A DNA stretch of 64,000 nucleotides from Cupriavidus sp. YR651 (lineage in GTDB: Bacteria > Pseudomonadota > Gammaproteobacteria > Burkholderiales > Burkholderiaceae). The notes under the pieces were generated by a model that worked only from the letters and a program-made list of their open reading frames with translations, ran no database searches and was not told the DNA's origin. Shown here in pieces: positions 17,789 to 25,508 of the stretch (the stretch's first letter is position 1; every line of letters starts with the position of its first letter). The DNA is taken from assembly GCF_900101625.1 (NCBI RefSeq), contig NZ_FMYZ01000010.1, positions 1 through 64,000 on the forward strand. The letters run 5' to 3'. The translations under genes and the position numbers were made by a program.

Positions 17789-17815
17789 ACGACAGCTACA
17801 TGAGATAGCCGTCGT
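17789..17815 (-). promoter_or_regulatory. Leader stem-loop upstream of the attenuator
   Basis: As RNA the minus strand forms a 10-bp stem, ACGACGGCUA with UAGCUGUCGU, with one G-U pair and a 7-base loop UCUCAUG. Its position just before the terminator fits an antitermination target. The loop does not match the A1/G4 hexaloop reported for ANTAR-protein targets, and a second such hairpin is not evident. Confidence 0.45.
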
Positions 17816-17863
17816 GCTGTGTGGGGTGGGCGGATCGCCGTTGACCGGCCCGCGCTTTATATC

Positions 17864-17878
17864 GCAAGCGGTGTGCCA
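17864..17878 (-). promoter_or_regulatory. Sigma54 promoter of the nitrate assimilation operon
   Basis: On the minus strand TGGCAC (17873-17878), five bases, then TTGC (17864-17867) gives the exact -24/-12 spacing. Transcription would start near 17852, leaving a leader of about 140 bases that contains the stem-loop and the terminator. Confidence 0.8.
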
Positions 17879-17982
17879 GGTCTGGAGGTGGCGGCAAGGG
17901 CGCCTGAAACGGGGATTTTTTGTGGAAAAGCGGTGCTTGCTGCACGTTTATGCATCATGGTGCGGCGCCAGCTTGGGGCGGC

Positions 17983-17999
17983 CGCACGGCAATGGTGCA
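17983..17999 (-). promoter_or_regulatory. NtrC-type enhancer site
   Basis: On the minus strand TGCACC-N5-CGTGCG matches the NtrC consensus TGCACC-N5-GGTGCA at 10 of 12 positions. It lies about 105 bases upstream of the sigma54 promoter, a usual enhancer distance. A weaker candidate half-matched site is at 17941-17957. Confidence 0.55.
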
Positions 18000-18178
18000 G
18001 TGCAATGACGCTGCGCAGTGCGCGGGGTTTGCGTCGACGGCGCGTGGCGAATCAGGACGACGGATGCGTCGACAGCGTGTTGCCGCTAGTCAGGCAGGGG
18101 TGTGGGAATGCGTTGCGGTTGGTAAGGCGGGGGAGCGAGGCGCGGCAAGTGATGCGGGCCGCATGGTCTGCCGGGGCG

Positions 18179-18715
18179 CTACTGGCCCCCGTGTCCGCCG
18201 TGGCTGTCGGCGGTGGCCGGGGTATCGGTCTGCGTGTCTGGTTGGCCGGCAGGTCGCGCGGCGGGCATGGGGACGGCGAGGAGCCGCATATCGGACGGTG
18301 CGACCGGATCGCCCGCCTCATCCACGAGGGCCGCGCGCACCTTGAGCCCGCTCACCTTGGAGCGGACCTCGGCGGGGCCGCAGCCCACGCCAGACAAATG
18401 GGCATCGCCCCATTGCATCAGGCCGACGAGGACCGGCAGCAATTCGACCGCCGCGCGGGTGGGGTGGTACTCGAAGCGCTCGCGCTCGCCCGGTTCCTTA
18501 TAGCTGACGCGACGGAGCACGCCGGCCTCGGTCAGCGTCTTGAGCCGCGCCGACAGCACGGCCGGCGAGCACTGCAGACGCTGGAGGAACTCGTCGAAGC
18601 GACGTACACCGGAAAACACATCGCGCAAGACGAGAATCGTCCACTTCTCGCCGAGCAAGGCGAGTGCGGCAGCGATGGAGCATTGGCTGAGATCGACGGG
18701 TGGCGTGGTCGGCAT
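18179..18715 (-). CDS. HxlR family transcriptional regulator
   Basis: This 178-residue protein has the HxlR-type winged helix: the near-universal early cysteine in SQCSIAAAL (Cys12), then LLGEKWTILVLRDVFSGVRRFDEF and SPAVLSARLKTLTEAGVL as recognition region (about 20-70). The C-terminal 70 residues are a Pro/Ala-rich, poorly conserved tail ending in a His-Gly stretch. Start ATG 18715 (MPTTPP) has a GGAATCACC leader and is preferred over ATG 18745. It is divergent from the GNAT gene and shares a 91-base promoter region containing a near-perfect palindrome, its likely operator. Cysteine-based redox or aldehyde sensing is known for some relatives. Confidence 0.85.
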   Translation of the reverse strand: MPTTPPVDLSQCSIAAALALLGEKWTILVLRDVFSGVRRFDEFLQRLQCSPAVLSARLKTLTEAGVLRRVSYKEPGERERFEYHPTRAAVELLPVLVGLMQWGDAHLSGVGCGPAEVRSKVSGLKVRAALVDEAGDPVAPSDMRLLAVPMPAARPAGQPDTQTDTPATADSHGGHGGQ

Positions 18716-18745
18716 GGTGATTCCAGCATAGCAGGCTAACTTCAT

Positions 18746-18801
18746 TTGAAAAAGTCAGGGTATCGCCTATACTCCTGGCTACAGAAAATGTAGTCAGGAG
18801 T
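18746..18801 (+). promoter_or_regulatory. Sigma70 promoter and HxlR-type palindromic operator
   Basis: TTGAAA (18746-18751), 16 bases, then TATACT (18768-18773) form a good plus-strand promoter. The palindrome 18771-18801 pairs ACTCCTG with CAGGAGT and CTAC with GTAG around AGAAAAT, with one mismatched position per arm. It covers the -10 box end, the start site and the ribosome binding site of the GNAT gene. Confidence 0.7.
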
Positions 18802-18806
18802 GCGTC

Positions 18807-19421
18807 ATGCGTGGTGCAAAGGTCGACAGCAAGGCACAAGCCTCCGTCCGCGAAGAAAGCTGGATGGTCCGTGGTGGTGCACAAGTGACGCTGCGTGCCG
18901 TTCAAGAGGGCGATGGCGCCGGGCTGCGGACCTTCATCGACGCGTTGTCGCGCGAAAGCCGCTATTTCCGCTTCCTGACCGGTGGCCGCATCGCGGACGA
19001 GACCATCCACGGATTTGTGAGCCACCATCCCGGACGCGACGTGGGGCTGGTCGTGACCGCGCAGCATCCCGCTGCGGTCGAGCCGACGATCATCGCCAGC
19101 GCAGAGTACGTGGTGGGCGACGACGGTATCGCGGAGTTTGCGGTGGTGGTGGCCGATGACTGGCAAGGCCAGGGCCTGGGTCGCCGGCTGATCCAGCGTC
19201 TTCAGCAACTGGCGCGGGCTGCCAACCTGCGCGGGATGCGCGGTGACGTGCTGGCCGAGAATCGCCGCATGCTGGCCATCATGCGTGATTGCGGCTTCTC
19301 GACCCGTCGCAACCCCGAAGACAATTTGCTGCACGAAGTCGCGCTCACGCTGGCGGACGTCAGCAAGCCGGTTGCCGCCAACGCGGCGAGGCTGCCGAGG
19401 GACTGGTTCTCCGCCGCCTGA
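18807..19421 (+). CDS. GNAT family N-acetyltransferase
   Basis: A 204-residue acetyl-CoA-dependent acetyltransferase with the acetyl-CoA pyrophosphate-binding motif QGQGLGRR (120-127) and the following helix LIQRLQQLARAANLRGMRGDVL. The early segment LRTFIDALSRESRYFRFL resembles the catalytic domain attached to Pat-type protein acetyltransferases, so a protein-lysine substrate is conceivable, but the ADP-forming CoA-ligase domain is absent. Start ATG 18807 follows an AGGAG that is part of the operator palindrome. Divergence from the HxlR gene suggests direct repression by it. Confidence 0.82.
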   Translation: MRGAKVDSKAQASVREESWMVRGGAQVTLRAVQEGDGAGLRTFIDALSRESRYFRFLTGGRIADETIHGFVSHHPGRDVGLVVTAQHPAAVEPTIIASAEYVVGDDGIAEFAVVVADDWQGQGLGRRLIQRLQQLARAANLRGMRGDVLAENRRMLAIMRDCGFSTRRNPEDNLLHEVALTLADVSKPVAANAARLPRDWFSAA

Positions 19422-19451
19422 CGCCCGCCAGCTTCCAGCTACGGACTACCG

Positions 19452-20327
19452 TTATTCCGCCTGCTTCCGGCCTTTTGCCGTGACCGTGCAGCCGATCGAC
19501 GCGACGATGATGGCGCCGACGGCCACCCACTGGATGGTGGTGAGCTGCTCGTGCAGGAACACAAGCCCGGCCAACGCCCCCATCGCGGGCTCCAGGCTGA
19601 GCAGGATGCCGAAGGTACGGCGCGGCAATCGCTTCAGCGCCACCATTTCCAGCGAATAGGGAATCGCGCTGGACATCAACCCGACCGCCAGCCCCGAAAG
19701 CAGCAACGCCGGGGTGAACATCGACGTGCCGGCGTGGGCAAATCCAAACGGAAACGTGACCAGTGCGGCCATCGTCAGGCCCAGCGACGTCGCCTGGCCC
19801 CCATGCGCATTGCCGGCCATCTGCCCGAATACGATATAGAGCGCCCAGCCGACGCCTGCCGCCAGCGCGAAGCCGATGCCGACGGGGTCCAGGTGCGTGG
19901 CGGCTTCGCCCATCGGCAATAGCAACAACAGGCCGCTCACGGCGCAGCCAATCCACAGGAAGTCGATGGCCCGGCGCGACGACAGGATCGCCACCGCCAG
20001 CGGGCCGGTGAATTCGATCGCGATGGCCAGTCCCAGCGGGATCGTGCGCAGCGACATATAGAACAGCAGGTTGGTGGCGCCGAGCGCCGCGCCGTACAGC
20101 GCGATGGCCCGCGCGTTGGCCGCCGACAGCGCGAATCGCCACGGCCGCCAGACGCAAAGCAGGATCAGCGCGGAAAACCCCACCCGCAGTGCCGTGGTGC
20201 CCTGGGCCCCGAGGGCGGCAAACAGGCTCTTGGCATACGAGGTCCCGATGCAGAGTGACGCCATCGATCCGATCAGGGCCAGAACGGCGATCAGCGTATC
20301 GCTTTGTTTGATGCGGGTAAGAGGCAA
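19452..20327 (-). CDS. rhtA: EamA/DMT family exporter, RhtA-like (threonine/homoserine efflux)
   Basis: Ten transmembrane helices and the blocks TSYAKSLFAALGAQGTTALR, LEF-type IAIEFTGPLAVAILSSRR, GWALYIVFGQ and SSAIPYSLEMVALKRLP match E. coli RhtA, which exports L-threonine and L-homoserine. The start is taken as TTG 20327, with AGGA eight bases upstream; this gives 291 residues, close to RhtA (295). A longer frame reaching ATG 20450 adds a hydrophilic, unconserved tail. It is divergent from the SDR gene. Threonine or a related amino acid is the expected substrate, which is notable with a kbl-tdh threonine degradation operon 9 kb away. Confidence 0.82.
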   Translation of the reverse strand: MPLTRIKQSDTLIAVLALIGSMASLCIGTSYAKSLFAALGAQGTTALRVGFSALILLCVWRPWRFALSAANARAIALYGAALGATNLLFYMSLRTIPLGLAIAIEFTGPLAVAILSSRRAIDFLWIGCAVSGLLLLLPMGEAATHLDPVGIGFALAAGVGWALYIVFGQMAGNAHGGQATSLGLTMAALVTFPFGFAHAGTSMFTPALLLSGLAVGLMSSAIPYSLEMVALKRLPRRTFGILLSLEPAMGALAGLVFLHEQLTTIQWVAVGAIIVASIGCTVTAKGRKQAE

Positions 20328-20508
20328 GTCGGTGTCCTGGATGCAGAGGGGGGCGGTTTGCGCCGGAGCCGCATCATGCCCGAGGGCGCCCTGCGGTGCC
20401 ATACACAGATGGCGGATGCCATCGCTGTACAGTTGCCCGCATTGCAACAATTTTGCGAACCTTGGCGGCGGGTTCTATGGTGGATGGACGCATCCGATGG
20501 AGCTTGCC

Positions 20509-21228
20509 ATGGAAACCGCTGCCGCCCCCCGTCATGTCGTCATCACCGGCGCCGCTGGCGCGCTGGGCCGCGCCGTGGCCAGCCGCTTTGCCGCAGAGGG
20601 CGCCCGGCTGGCGCTCATCGATCGCGACCTGCAACACCTGCAGAGCGTGTTTGCCCATCCCGAGCCCGATCACGGCGGCATGCTGCTCCACGCGGCGGAT
20701 GTCACGTCCGATACCGCCATGGGGCCGGTGTCCTCGGCCATTCTCGATGCGTTTGGCACGGTGGACGTGCTGGTCCATGTTGCCGGCGGGTTTGAAATGG
20801 GCGAGCCGACGCATGCGCTGAGCCGCGAGTCATGGATGCGGATGATGGACCTGAACGCGTGGTCCTTCGTCGCCGTGACCGGCCATTTCATTCCGGCGAT
20901 GGTGTTCCAGCGCAGCGGCAAAGTGGTGGCCGTGACCGCGCGCGGCGCCCTGGCCGGCGCGGCGGCGATGGGCGCGTACAGCGCGTCCAAGAGTGCGTTG
21001 CAGCGGCTGGTGGAGAGCCTCTCCCACGAGGTGCGCGGCGCGGGAATCAACGTCAACAGCATCGCCCCGGGGATTCTCGACACCCCCGCCAACCGGCAGG
21101 CGATGCCGTCTGCCGACCCCACGCGGTGGGTATCCACCGGCGTCGCCGCGCGCACCGTGGCGTTCCTCGCTTCCGACGCCGCGCAGGCCGTGCACGGGCA
21201 GCATCTGGTGCTGGACGGGTTGAGCTAG
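20509..21228 (+). CDS. Short-chain dehydrogenase/reductase
   Basis: A classical SDR of 239 residues. The cofactor motif TGAAGALG is at 13-20, the acidic residue after beta-2 (LIDRDL) favours NAD(H), and the catalytic Tyr157 and Lys161 lie in YSASK. The usual NNAG is replaced by VAGG, and SIAPGILDTPANRQAM is the C-terminal loop. The substrate cannot be read from the sequence. ATG 20509 has GGAG upstream; ATG 20497 is 12 bases earlier in frame. The gene is divergent from rhtA with about 180 bases between. Confidence 0.83.
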   Translation: METAAAPRHVVITGAAGALGRAVASRFAAEGARLALIDRDLQHLQSVFAHPEPDHGGMLLHAADVTSDTAMGPVSSAILDAFGTVDVLVHVAGGFEMGEPTHALSRESWMRMMDLNAWSFVAVTGHFIPAMVFQRSGKVVAVTARGALAGAAAMGAYSASKSALQRLVESLSHEVRGAGINVNSIAPGILDTPANRQAMPSADPTRWVSTGVAARTVAFLASDAAQAVHGQHLVLDGLS

Positions 21229-21388
21229 CGCTGGAAGATCTGGCTGTCGTCGTTACGCGCCCGCCGGCAGCTTGGCTATATCCGGCCATATAAAAATATG
21301 GAATGCCATAAATATCGGCCAGAAATGATGGAATAACATAAGCCGCAGTGCGGGTGATGCCGGTGTGGTATTTCGCCCCTGACGGCGG

Positions 21389-22897
21389 CTAGCGCCCGGA
21401 ATCGCTGCCCAGCGGGGCCGCGATGTCCTCCAGCGGCCGCCGTTCCGCATCCACCCCGAACCGCAGCGCCAGCGCGCCCGCCACGATCACCAGCGCCGCG
21501 CCGATGCCGTAGCCCACCGCCACCGCGCCACGGCTGCCGGTCTCGATCAGCATCCCGAACAAGACTGGCGCGATAAAGCCGCCCGTCCCCGTCCCCACCG
21601 CGTAGAACACGGAAATGGCCATTGCCCGCATTTCAAGTGGAAAGACCTCGCTGGCCGTGAGATACGCGGAACTGGCTGCCGCCGACGCCAGGAAGAACAC
21701 CGCCGACCAGCACAGCGCCTGGGACCGCGCATCGAGCCAGCCTTCCATGAACGCCCAGCCGGTTGCCGCCAGACCGATCCCCGACAGCACATAAGTCAGA
21801 GCAATCATCTTGCGTCGCCCGATCCGGTCGAACAGGGGCCCGAGGATCAGCGGCCCCAGCGCGTTGCCGATGGCAAAGGGGAAGATATAGAGCGCGACGC
21901 GCTCGTCCGGCACGCCCTGGAAGCGGGTCAGTACCAGCGCATAGGTGAAGAAGATCGCGTTGTAGAAGAAAGCCTGCGAGATCATCAGCGCGAACGTGAC
22001 GATGCTGCGCGTGCGGTAGTGCCGCACCAGCAATCGGATGACTTCCCGCAGTGTGGGCACGGCCTTGCCGGCATAGGTCACCGTTGCGCGGGCGTCGACG
22101 GCCGGCAGGGCACCGCGCCGCGCCACGATTTCCGCCTCGATGCCGGCAATCACCTGTTCCGCTTCCGCATGGCGGCCGTGCGTGGCCAGCCAGCGCGGGC
22201 TCTCCGGCACATGGCGGCGGACGAGGACGATCGCCACCGCCAGCACCGCGCCGAGCGCGAAGCACCCGCGCCATCCCCATACCGGCCCGAGCACGCGCGG
22301 GTCGAGCAGCAACAGGCTGAGTCCGGCGCCCAGCGCCGCCCCCAGCCAGAAGCTGCCATTGATGGCGAGGTTCACGCGGCCGCGCACGCGAGCAGGAATC
22401 AGTTCGTCGATGGCCGAATTGATGGCCGCATATTCCCCGCCGATGCCCAGCCCGGTCACGAACCGGCACGCCGCAAAGAACGCGAAGCCCGGCGAGAACG
22501 CGGTGGCCAGCGTCGCCGCCATATAGACCATCAGCGTGGCGAGGAAGAGCTTCTTCCGGCCGAGCCGGTCGGCCATGCGCCCGAACACCAGCGCGCCGAC
22601 CACCGCGCCCGCGATATAGAGCGACCCGGACCAGCCGATCTGCGCGGCCGTCAGCCCAAGCGTATCGGGCCGTTCCAGCACCGCGCCCACCGATCCGACG
22701 AGCGTCACCTCCAGTCCGTCCAGCACCCAGGCGATGCCCAGCGCGATGGCCACGCGCCAGTGCCATGCGGACCAGGGCAGGCGGTCGAGGCGGGCGGGGA
22801 TGTCGGATTGCCAGCCGGTGATAGGGGTCTCCTGTCGTTTGCCGTCGTTTGCCGTCGCATGCGGGATGTCGCGCACGAACTTGTCGTCGCGGGCCAT
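21389..22897 (-). CDS. MFS transporter of the sugar/organic acid porter type
   Basis: A 502-residue polytopic protein with 12 predicted helices. Family motifs are FGRMADRLGRKKLFL after helix 2, RFVTGLGIGGEYAAINSAIDELIP, RRHVPESPRWLATHGR in the central loop and GPLFDRIGRRKMIALTY. PESPRWL and the IGGEY block are shared by sugar porters and by the aromatic acid/metabolite:H+ symporter groups, so an organic acid or sugar substrate is likely, but no neighbour points to a specific one. Start ATG 22897 (MARDDKF) is chosen; an extension to 23035 runs through a low-complexity GC-rich repeat and is unlikely. Confidence 0.82.
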   Translation of the reverse strand: MARDDKFVRDIPHATANDGKRQETPITGWQSDIPARLDRLPWSAWHWRVAIALGIAWVLDGLEVTLVGSVGAVLERPDTLGLTAAQIGWSGSLYIAGAVVGALVFGRMADRLGRKKLFLATLMVYMAATLATAFSPGFAFFAACRFVTGLGIGGEYAAINSAIDELIPARVRGRVNLAINGSFWLGAALGAGLSLLLLDPRVLGPVWGWRGCFALGAVLAVAIVLVRRHVPESPRWLATHGRHAEAEQVIAGIEAEIVARRGALPAVDARATVTYAGKAVPTLREVIRLLVRHYRTRSIVTFALMISQAFFYNAIFFTYALVLTRFQGVPDERVALYIFPFAIGNALGPLILGPLFDRIGRRKMIALTYVLSGIGLAATGWAFMEGWLDARSQALCWSAVFFLASAAASSAYLTASEVFPLEMRAMAISVFYAVGTGTGGFIAPVLFGMLIETGSRGAVAVGYGIGAALVIVAGALALRFGVDAERRPLEDIAAPLGSDSGR

Positions 22898-23035
22898 GAG
22901 CACGGGATCGTCGCTCCGCCCAGTATAGGCAACGCCAGATGGGCGAATCCGGGAGATCCGGCGCGCAAGGGGGCGCGGGAGGGGGCGCGGGAGCGCGCGC
23001 AAGTCCGCGCGCCGGCAACTGAAATCCTCAATCAC

Positions 23036-23070
23036 AAAAAGGGGGCGGCCCCTTTCGGTGCCGCCCCCTT
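23036..23070 (-). terminator. Rho-independent terminator of the acid phosphatase gene
   Basis: AAGGGGGCGGC (23039-23049) pairs perfectly with GCCGCCCCCTT (23060-23070) around a 10-base loop. On the minus strand the stem is followed by T residues (plus A-run 23036-23040). It lies 72 bases past the end of the phosphatase gene. Confidence 0.8.
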
Positions 23071-23141
23071 GTCTTTGCCCCGGACTTTGTCCCGGACAGG
23101 AGCCCGAGGCATTTCCCGGCTGCGGCGGAAAGCCCGAACGC

Positions 23142-25268
23142 TTACTTCGACGCCGTGAACGTCAGCGCGTTGGACAGGTCGCCCATCGCCGGCTTGCCGT
23201 TGGCAATCAGCGACTGGTCACGCAGCTTCAGGCCCGGCAACGTCGGCAGCGCAAAACGGTGCGTGATGAAGCGCAGCACCGACGCCGTGTCGTATTGCGT
23301 ATGGTCGACGAAGCCCTTCCTGGCGAAAGGCGAGATCACGATGGCCGGAATCCGCGTGCCCGGGCCCCAGAGGTCGGCCTTCGGCACTTCGGCGTGATCG
23401 TAAAAGCCGCCGTTTTCGTCATAGGTCACCACGACCAGCATGTTGTTCCACTGCGGGCTGGCTTGCAGCTTCTTGATGACGTCGGCGATATGCGCATCGC
23501 CATCAGCCACGTTCGCGTAGCCCGCGTGCTGGTTCAGGTTGCCCTGTGGCTTGTAGAACGTCACGGCCGGCAGCTTGCCCGCGGCGGCATCCGTCAGGAA
23601 ATCGGCATCGAAGTCCTTCAGGTGGCTCGCGCGGTAGTCGGCGTGGTCGACCGGGCTGAAGGCCGAATAGAAGTTGAACGGCTGGTGGTGCGTCTGGAAG
23701 TTCGGCACGGCCTGGCCATTGTTGATCAGCGTGCGGTCGGCGGAAACGGCCTTCCACGCGCCCGAGTACCAGGCCCAGGTGATGCCGCGCTGGTCCAGCA
23801 GCGTCGCGATGGTGTCCTGCGATTGCGCCGGCAGCGTGTTGGCCTTGGTCGGGTCCGCCAGCAGCTTGGTGCTGTCGGTCGACGCCGGCGCGTTGCCGCT
23901 CGGCTGATAGGCCGGCTGCATCGTGTTCACGGCGTAGTAGACGCCCGTGCTGTCCTTGGCCGTCAGCGTGCTGTCGTTGACATACTGGGCCGTGCCGGTC
24001 TGGATGCTGGTCGGGCTGGTCGGCTTGATGGACAGGCCCGTGAAGTTGCCCTTGGCGTCGACGTCGATGGCCGAGATCGAACCCTTGGCCACCGAATTCT
24101 CGGCATCCGGATAGATCGGGGCGCAGGCGCAGACCAGGTATTGGTGGTTCAGGAACGAGCCGCCGAACGCGCCCATGAAGAAGTTGTCGGCCAGTGTGTA
24201 TTGCTGGGCGAGCTTCCACATTGCCATGCCGCTGCCGTCGTAGTAGCCCATCACGAGGCCGCCGGCATCGGAGTACGCGGTGAACTTGTCGTTCTTGCCG
24301 CCGTTGATCTGCATCTGGTTGTTGTAGAAGCGGTGCACCAGGTCACGCGTGACCACGTTCTGGCCCACTACCACGCCCGTGCCGTTCACGCCGGCCGGAT
24401 CGTCGATGCGGAACGGTTTGTTGGCCCAGCCCACCGTGCTGGCTTGCGGCAGCTGGACCGCCTGGCCCGCCGCCGTGAGGCCGCCCCAGGTCGGCGGCAG
24501 GGTGGCCAGCGCGGAGCCGTCGAAGTCCTTCTGGGCTTCCACCGTGCCCTTGGCGTCCGGGTTCACGCCCGGAATGCCGTTGGCGCCCGGGTACAGGCCG
24601 TAGAGGTTGTCGAAGCCGCGGTTTTCGGCGTAGATCACCACCACGGTCTTGATGGCGTTCAGCGCCAGGCGCTTGGTCACGCCGTCACGGATGGCCGCGC
24701 CGATATCGCCGCCAGCCGCCACGGCATCGGCGATCAGGTCGATGGCCTGCTCGATCTCGGCCTGCAGGGCAGCCTTGACCTTGGCATCCGTTTCCTTGTT
24801 GTGGTCTTGCAGGAGCTTGTCCGCGGCCACGCCCAGGCGGTTGGCCAGCTGGCTGCGCGCGTCATCCATGTTGCCGCCGTTGGCATCCATCAGGGCGGTC
24901 AGTTCGGTGGAGATGGCGCTGATCACGACGTTGGCGCCGGCCGGCGCGCGGAACACCAGCTTGCGCGACACGGCGGCATGGCCGCCACTGTCGTCGTTGC
25001 GGAAGGCATCCGTGCCGATTTCCGCCACCACGGCGCCCAGGCCGTTCAGCGTGAACGCGCCCTTGGCATCAGTGAAGGCGGACGTTTCGCTGCTGTCGCA
25101 CTTGGCGTTGTTGTTGGCGTCGATGCAGACCTTGGCATGCTCGAAGTAGCTGCCGGTGACGACGCCGGAAGTCGTGGCGGCGGTGCTGCCGGAATCGCTG
25201 CCGCCGCAAGCGGACAGGCATGCGGCGGCGATTGCGGCCAGTGGCCACAGACGGGGGAGACGGCTCAT
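23142..25268 (-). CDS. acpA: Lipoprotein acid phosphatase / phospholipase C family (AcpA-like)
   Basis: The 708-residue protein starts with a lipoprotein signal peptide ending LSAC (Cys21). Residues 25-230 form an extra N-terminal region with a calcium-site-like DANNNAKCDSSE. The catalytic phosphoesterase domain then begins with VVVIYAENRGFDNLYGLYPG, as in the phospholipase C/AcpA superfamily, and continues with YDENGGFYDHAEVPK and GPGTRIPAIVISPFARKG. Such enzymes hydrolyse phosphomonoesters or phospholipids outside the inner membrane. Start ATG 25268 has GAGGA upstream. It is divergent from a di-heme peroxidase; the shared region carries Pho-box-like repeats, so phosphate-starvation control is likely. 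Confidence 0.85.
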   Translation of the reverse strand: MSRLPRLWPLAAIAAACLSACGGSDSGSTAATTSGVVTGSYFEHAKVCIDANNNAKCDSSETSAFTDAKGAFTLNGLGAVVAEIGTDAFRNDDSGGHAAVSRKLVFRAPAGANVVISAISTELTALMDANGGNMDDARSQLANRLGVAADKLLQDHNKETDAKVKAALQAEIEQAIDLIADAVAAGGDIGAAIRDGVTKRLALNAIKTVVVIYAENRGFDNLYGLYPGANGIPGVNPDAKGTVEAQKDFDGSALATLPPTWGGLTAAGQAVQLPQASTVGWANKPFRIDDPAGVNGTGVVVGQNVVTRDLVHRFYNNQMQINGGKNDKFTAYSDAGGLVMGYYDGSGMAMWKLAQQYTLADNFFMGAFGGSFLNHQYLVCACAPIYPDAENSVAKGSISAIDVDAKGNFTGLSIKPTSPTSIQTGTAQYVNDSTLTAKDSTGVYYAVNTMQPAYQPSGNAPASTDSTKLLADPTKANTLPAQSQDTIATLLDQRGITWAWYSGAWKAVSADRTLINNGQAVPNFQTHHQPFNFYSAFSPVDHADYRASHLKDFDADFLTDAAAGKLPAVTFYKPQGNLNQHAGYANVADGDAHIADVIKKLQASPQWNNMLVVVTYDENGGFYDHAEVPKADLWGPGTRIPAIVISPFARKGFVDHTQYDTASVLRFITHRFALPTLPGLKLRDQSLIANGKPAMGDLSNALTFTASK

Positions 25269-25431
25269 AGCTTTCCTCTTTCTTATGTGTGGGAGGTACT
25301 GCGGCACTTCAAAAAAAGCGTGGGTGCTTCTGGGTGCGCCGCGAGTTTGAGCCGGGTGTGTGTCAGATTGATGATGCTCGACGCTTCACTTGGCGATCAT
25401 CGAGACGGGGCGGAGCGTGGCGTTTTCGTGA

Positions 25432-25449
25432 CTGACATGCGGCTGTCAT
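25432..25449 (+). promoter_or_regulatory. Pho box (PhoB-type direct repeat)
   Basis: CTGACAT (25432-25438), four bases, CTGTCAT (25443-25449) reproduce the 7+4+7 architecture of PhoB sites, with a single mismatch to CTGTCAT in the first repeat. Orientation is toward the peroxidase gene. Confidence 0.65.
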
Positions 25450-25479
25450 CCGCGAGGAATAGCCTCCTGCGCCATCCCG

Positions 25480-25508
25480 TCGTCATTCCACCGTCATCGT
25501 TCCGTCAT
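25480..25508 (+). promoter_or_regulatory. Triple Pho-box-like repeat
   Basis: TCGTCAT (25480-25486), CCGTCAT (25491-25497) and CCGTCAT (25502-25508) repeat with an exact 11-base period. Each matches CTGTCAT at five or six positions. The last repeat overlaps the first possible ATG of the peroxidase gene, suggesting translation starts further downstream. Confidence 0.5.

Noticed and set aside
15349..17808. Plus-strand open frame of about 820 codons
   Set aside because: It is antisense to nirB and the nitrate transporter, which are clearly real by motif. No ribosome binding site or family resemblance.
21286..21301. AT-rich palindrome CCATAT-AAAA-ATATGG between convergent genes
   Set aside because: It is short, no T-tract follows, and no regulator or promoter is near, so I did not call it a site.
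22960..23000. GC-rich short repeats (GGGGGCGCGGGA units) near the MFS gene start
   Set aside because: Low-complexity sequence of the kind common in GC-rich intergenic DNA; too short and imperfect to treat as a functional repeat.
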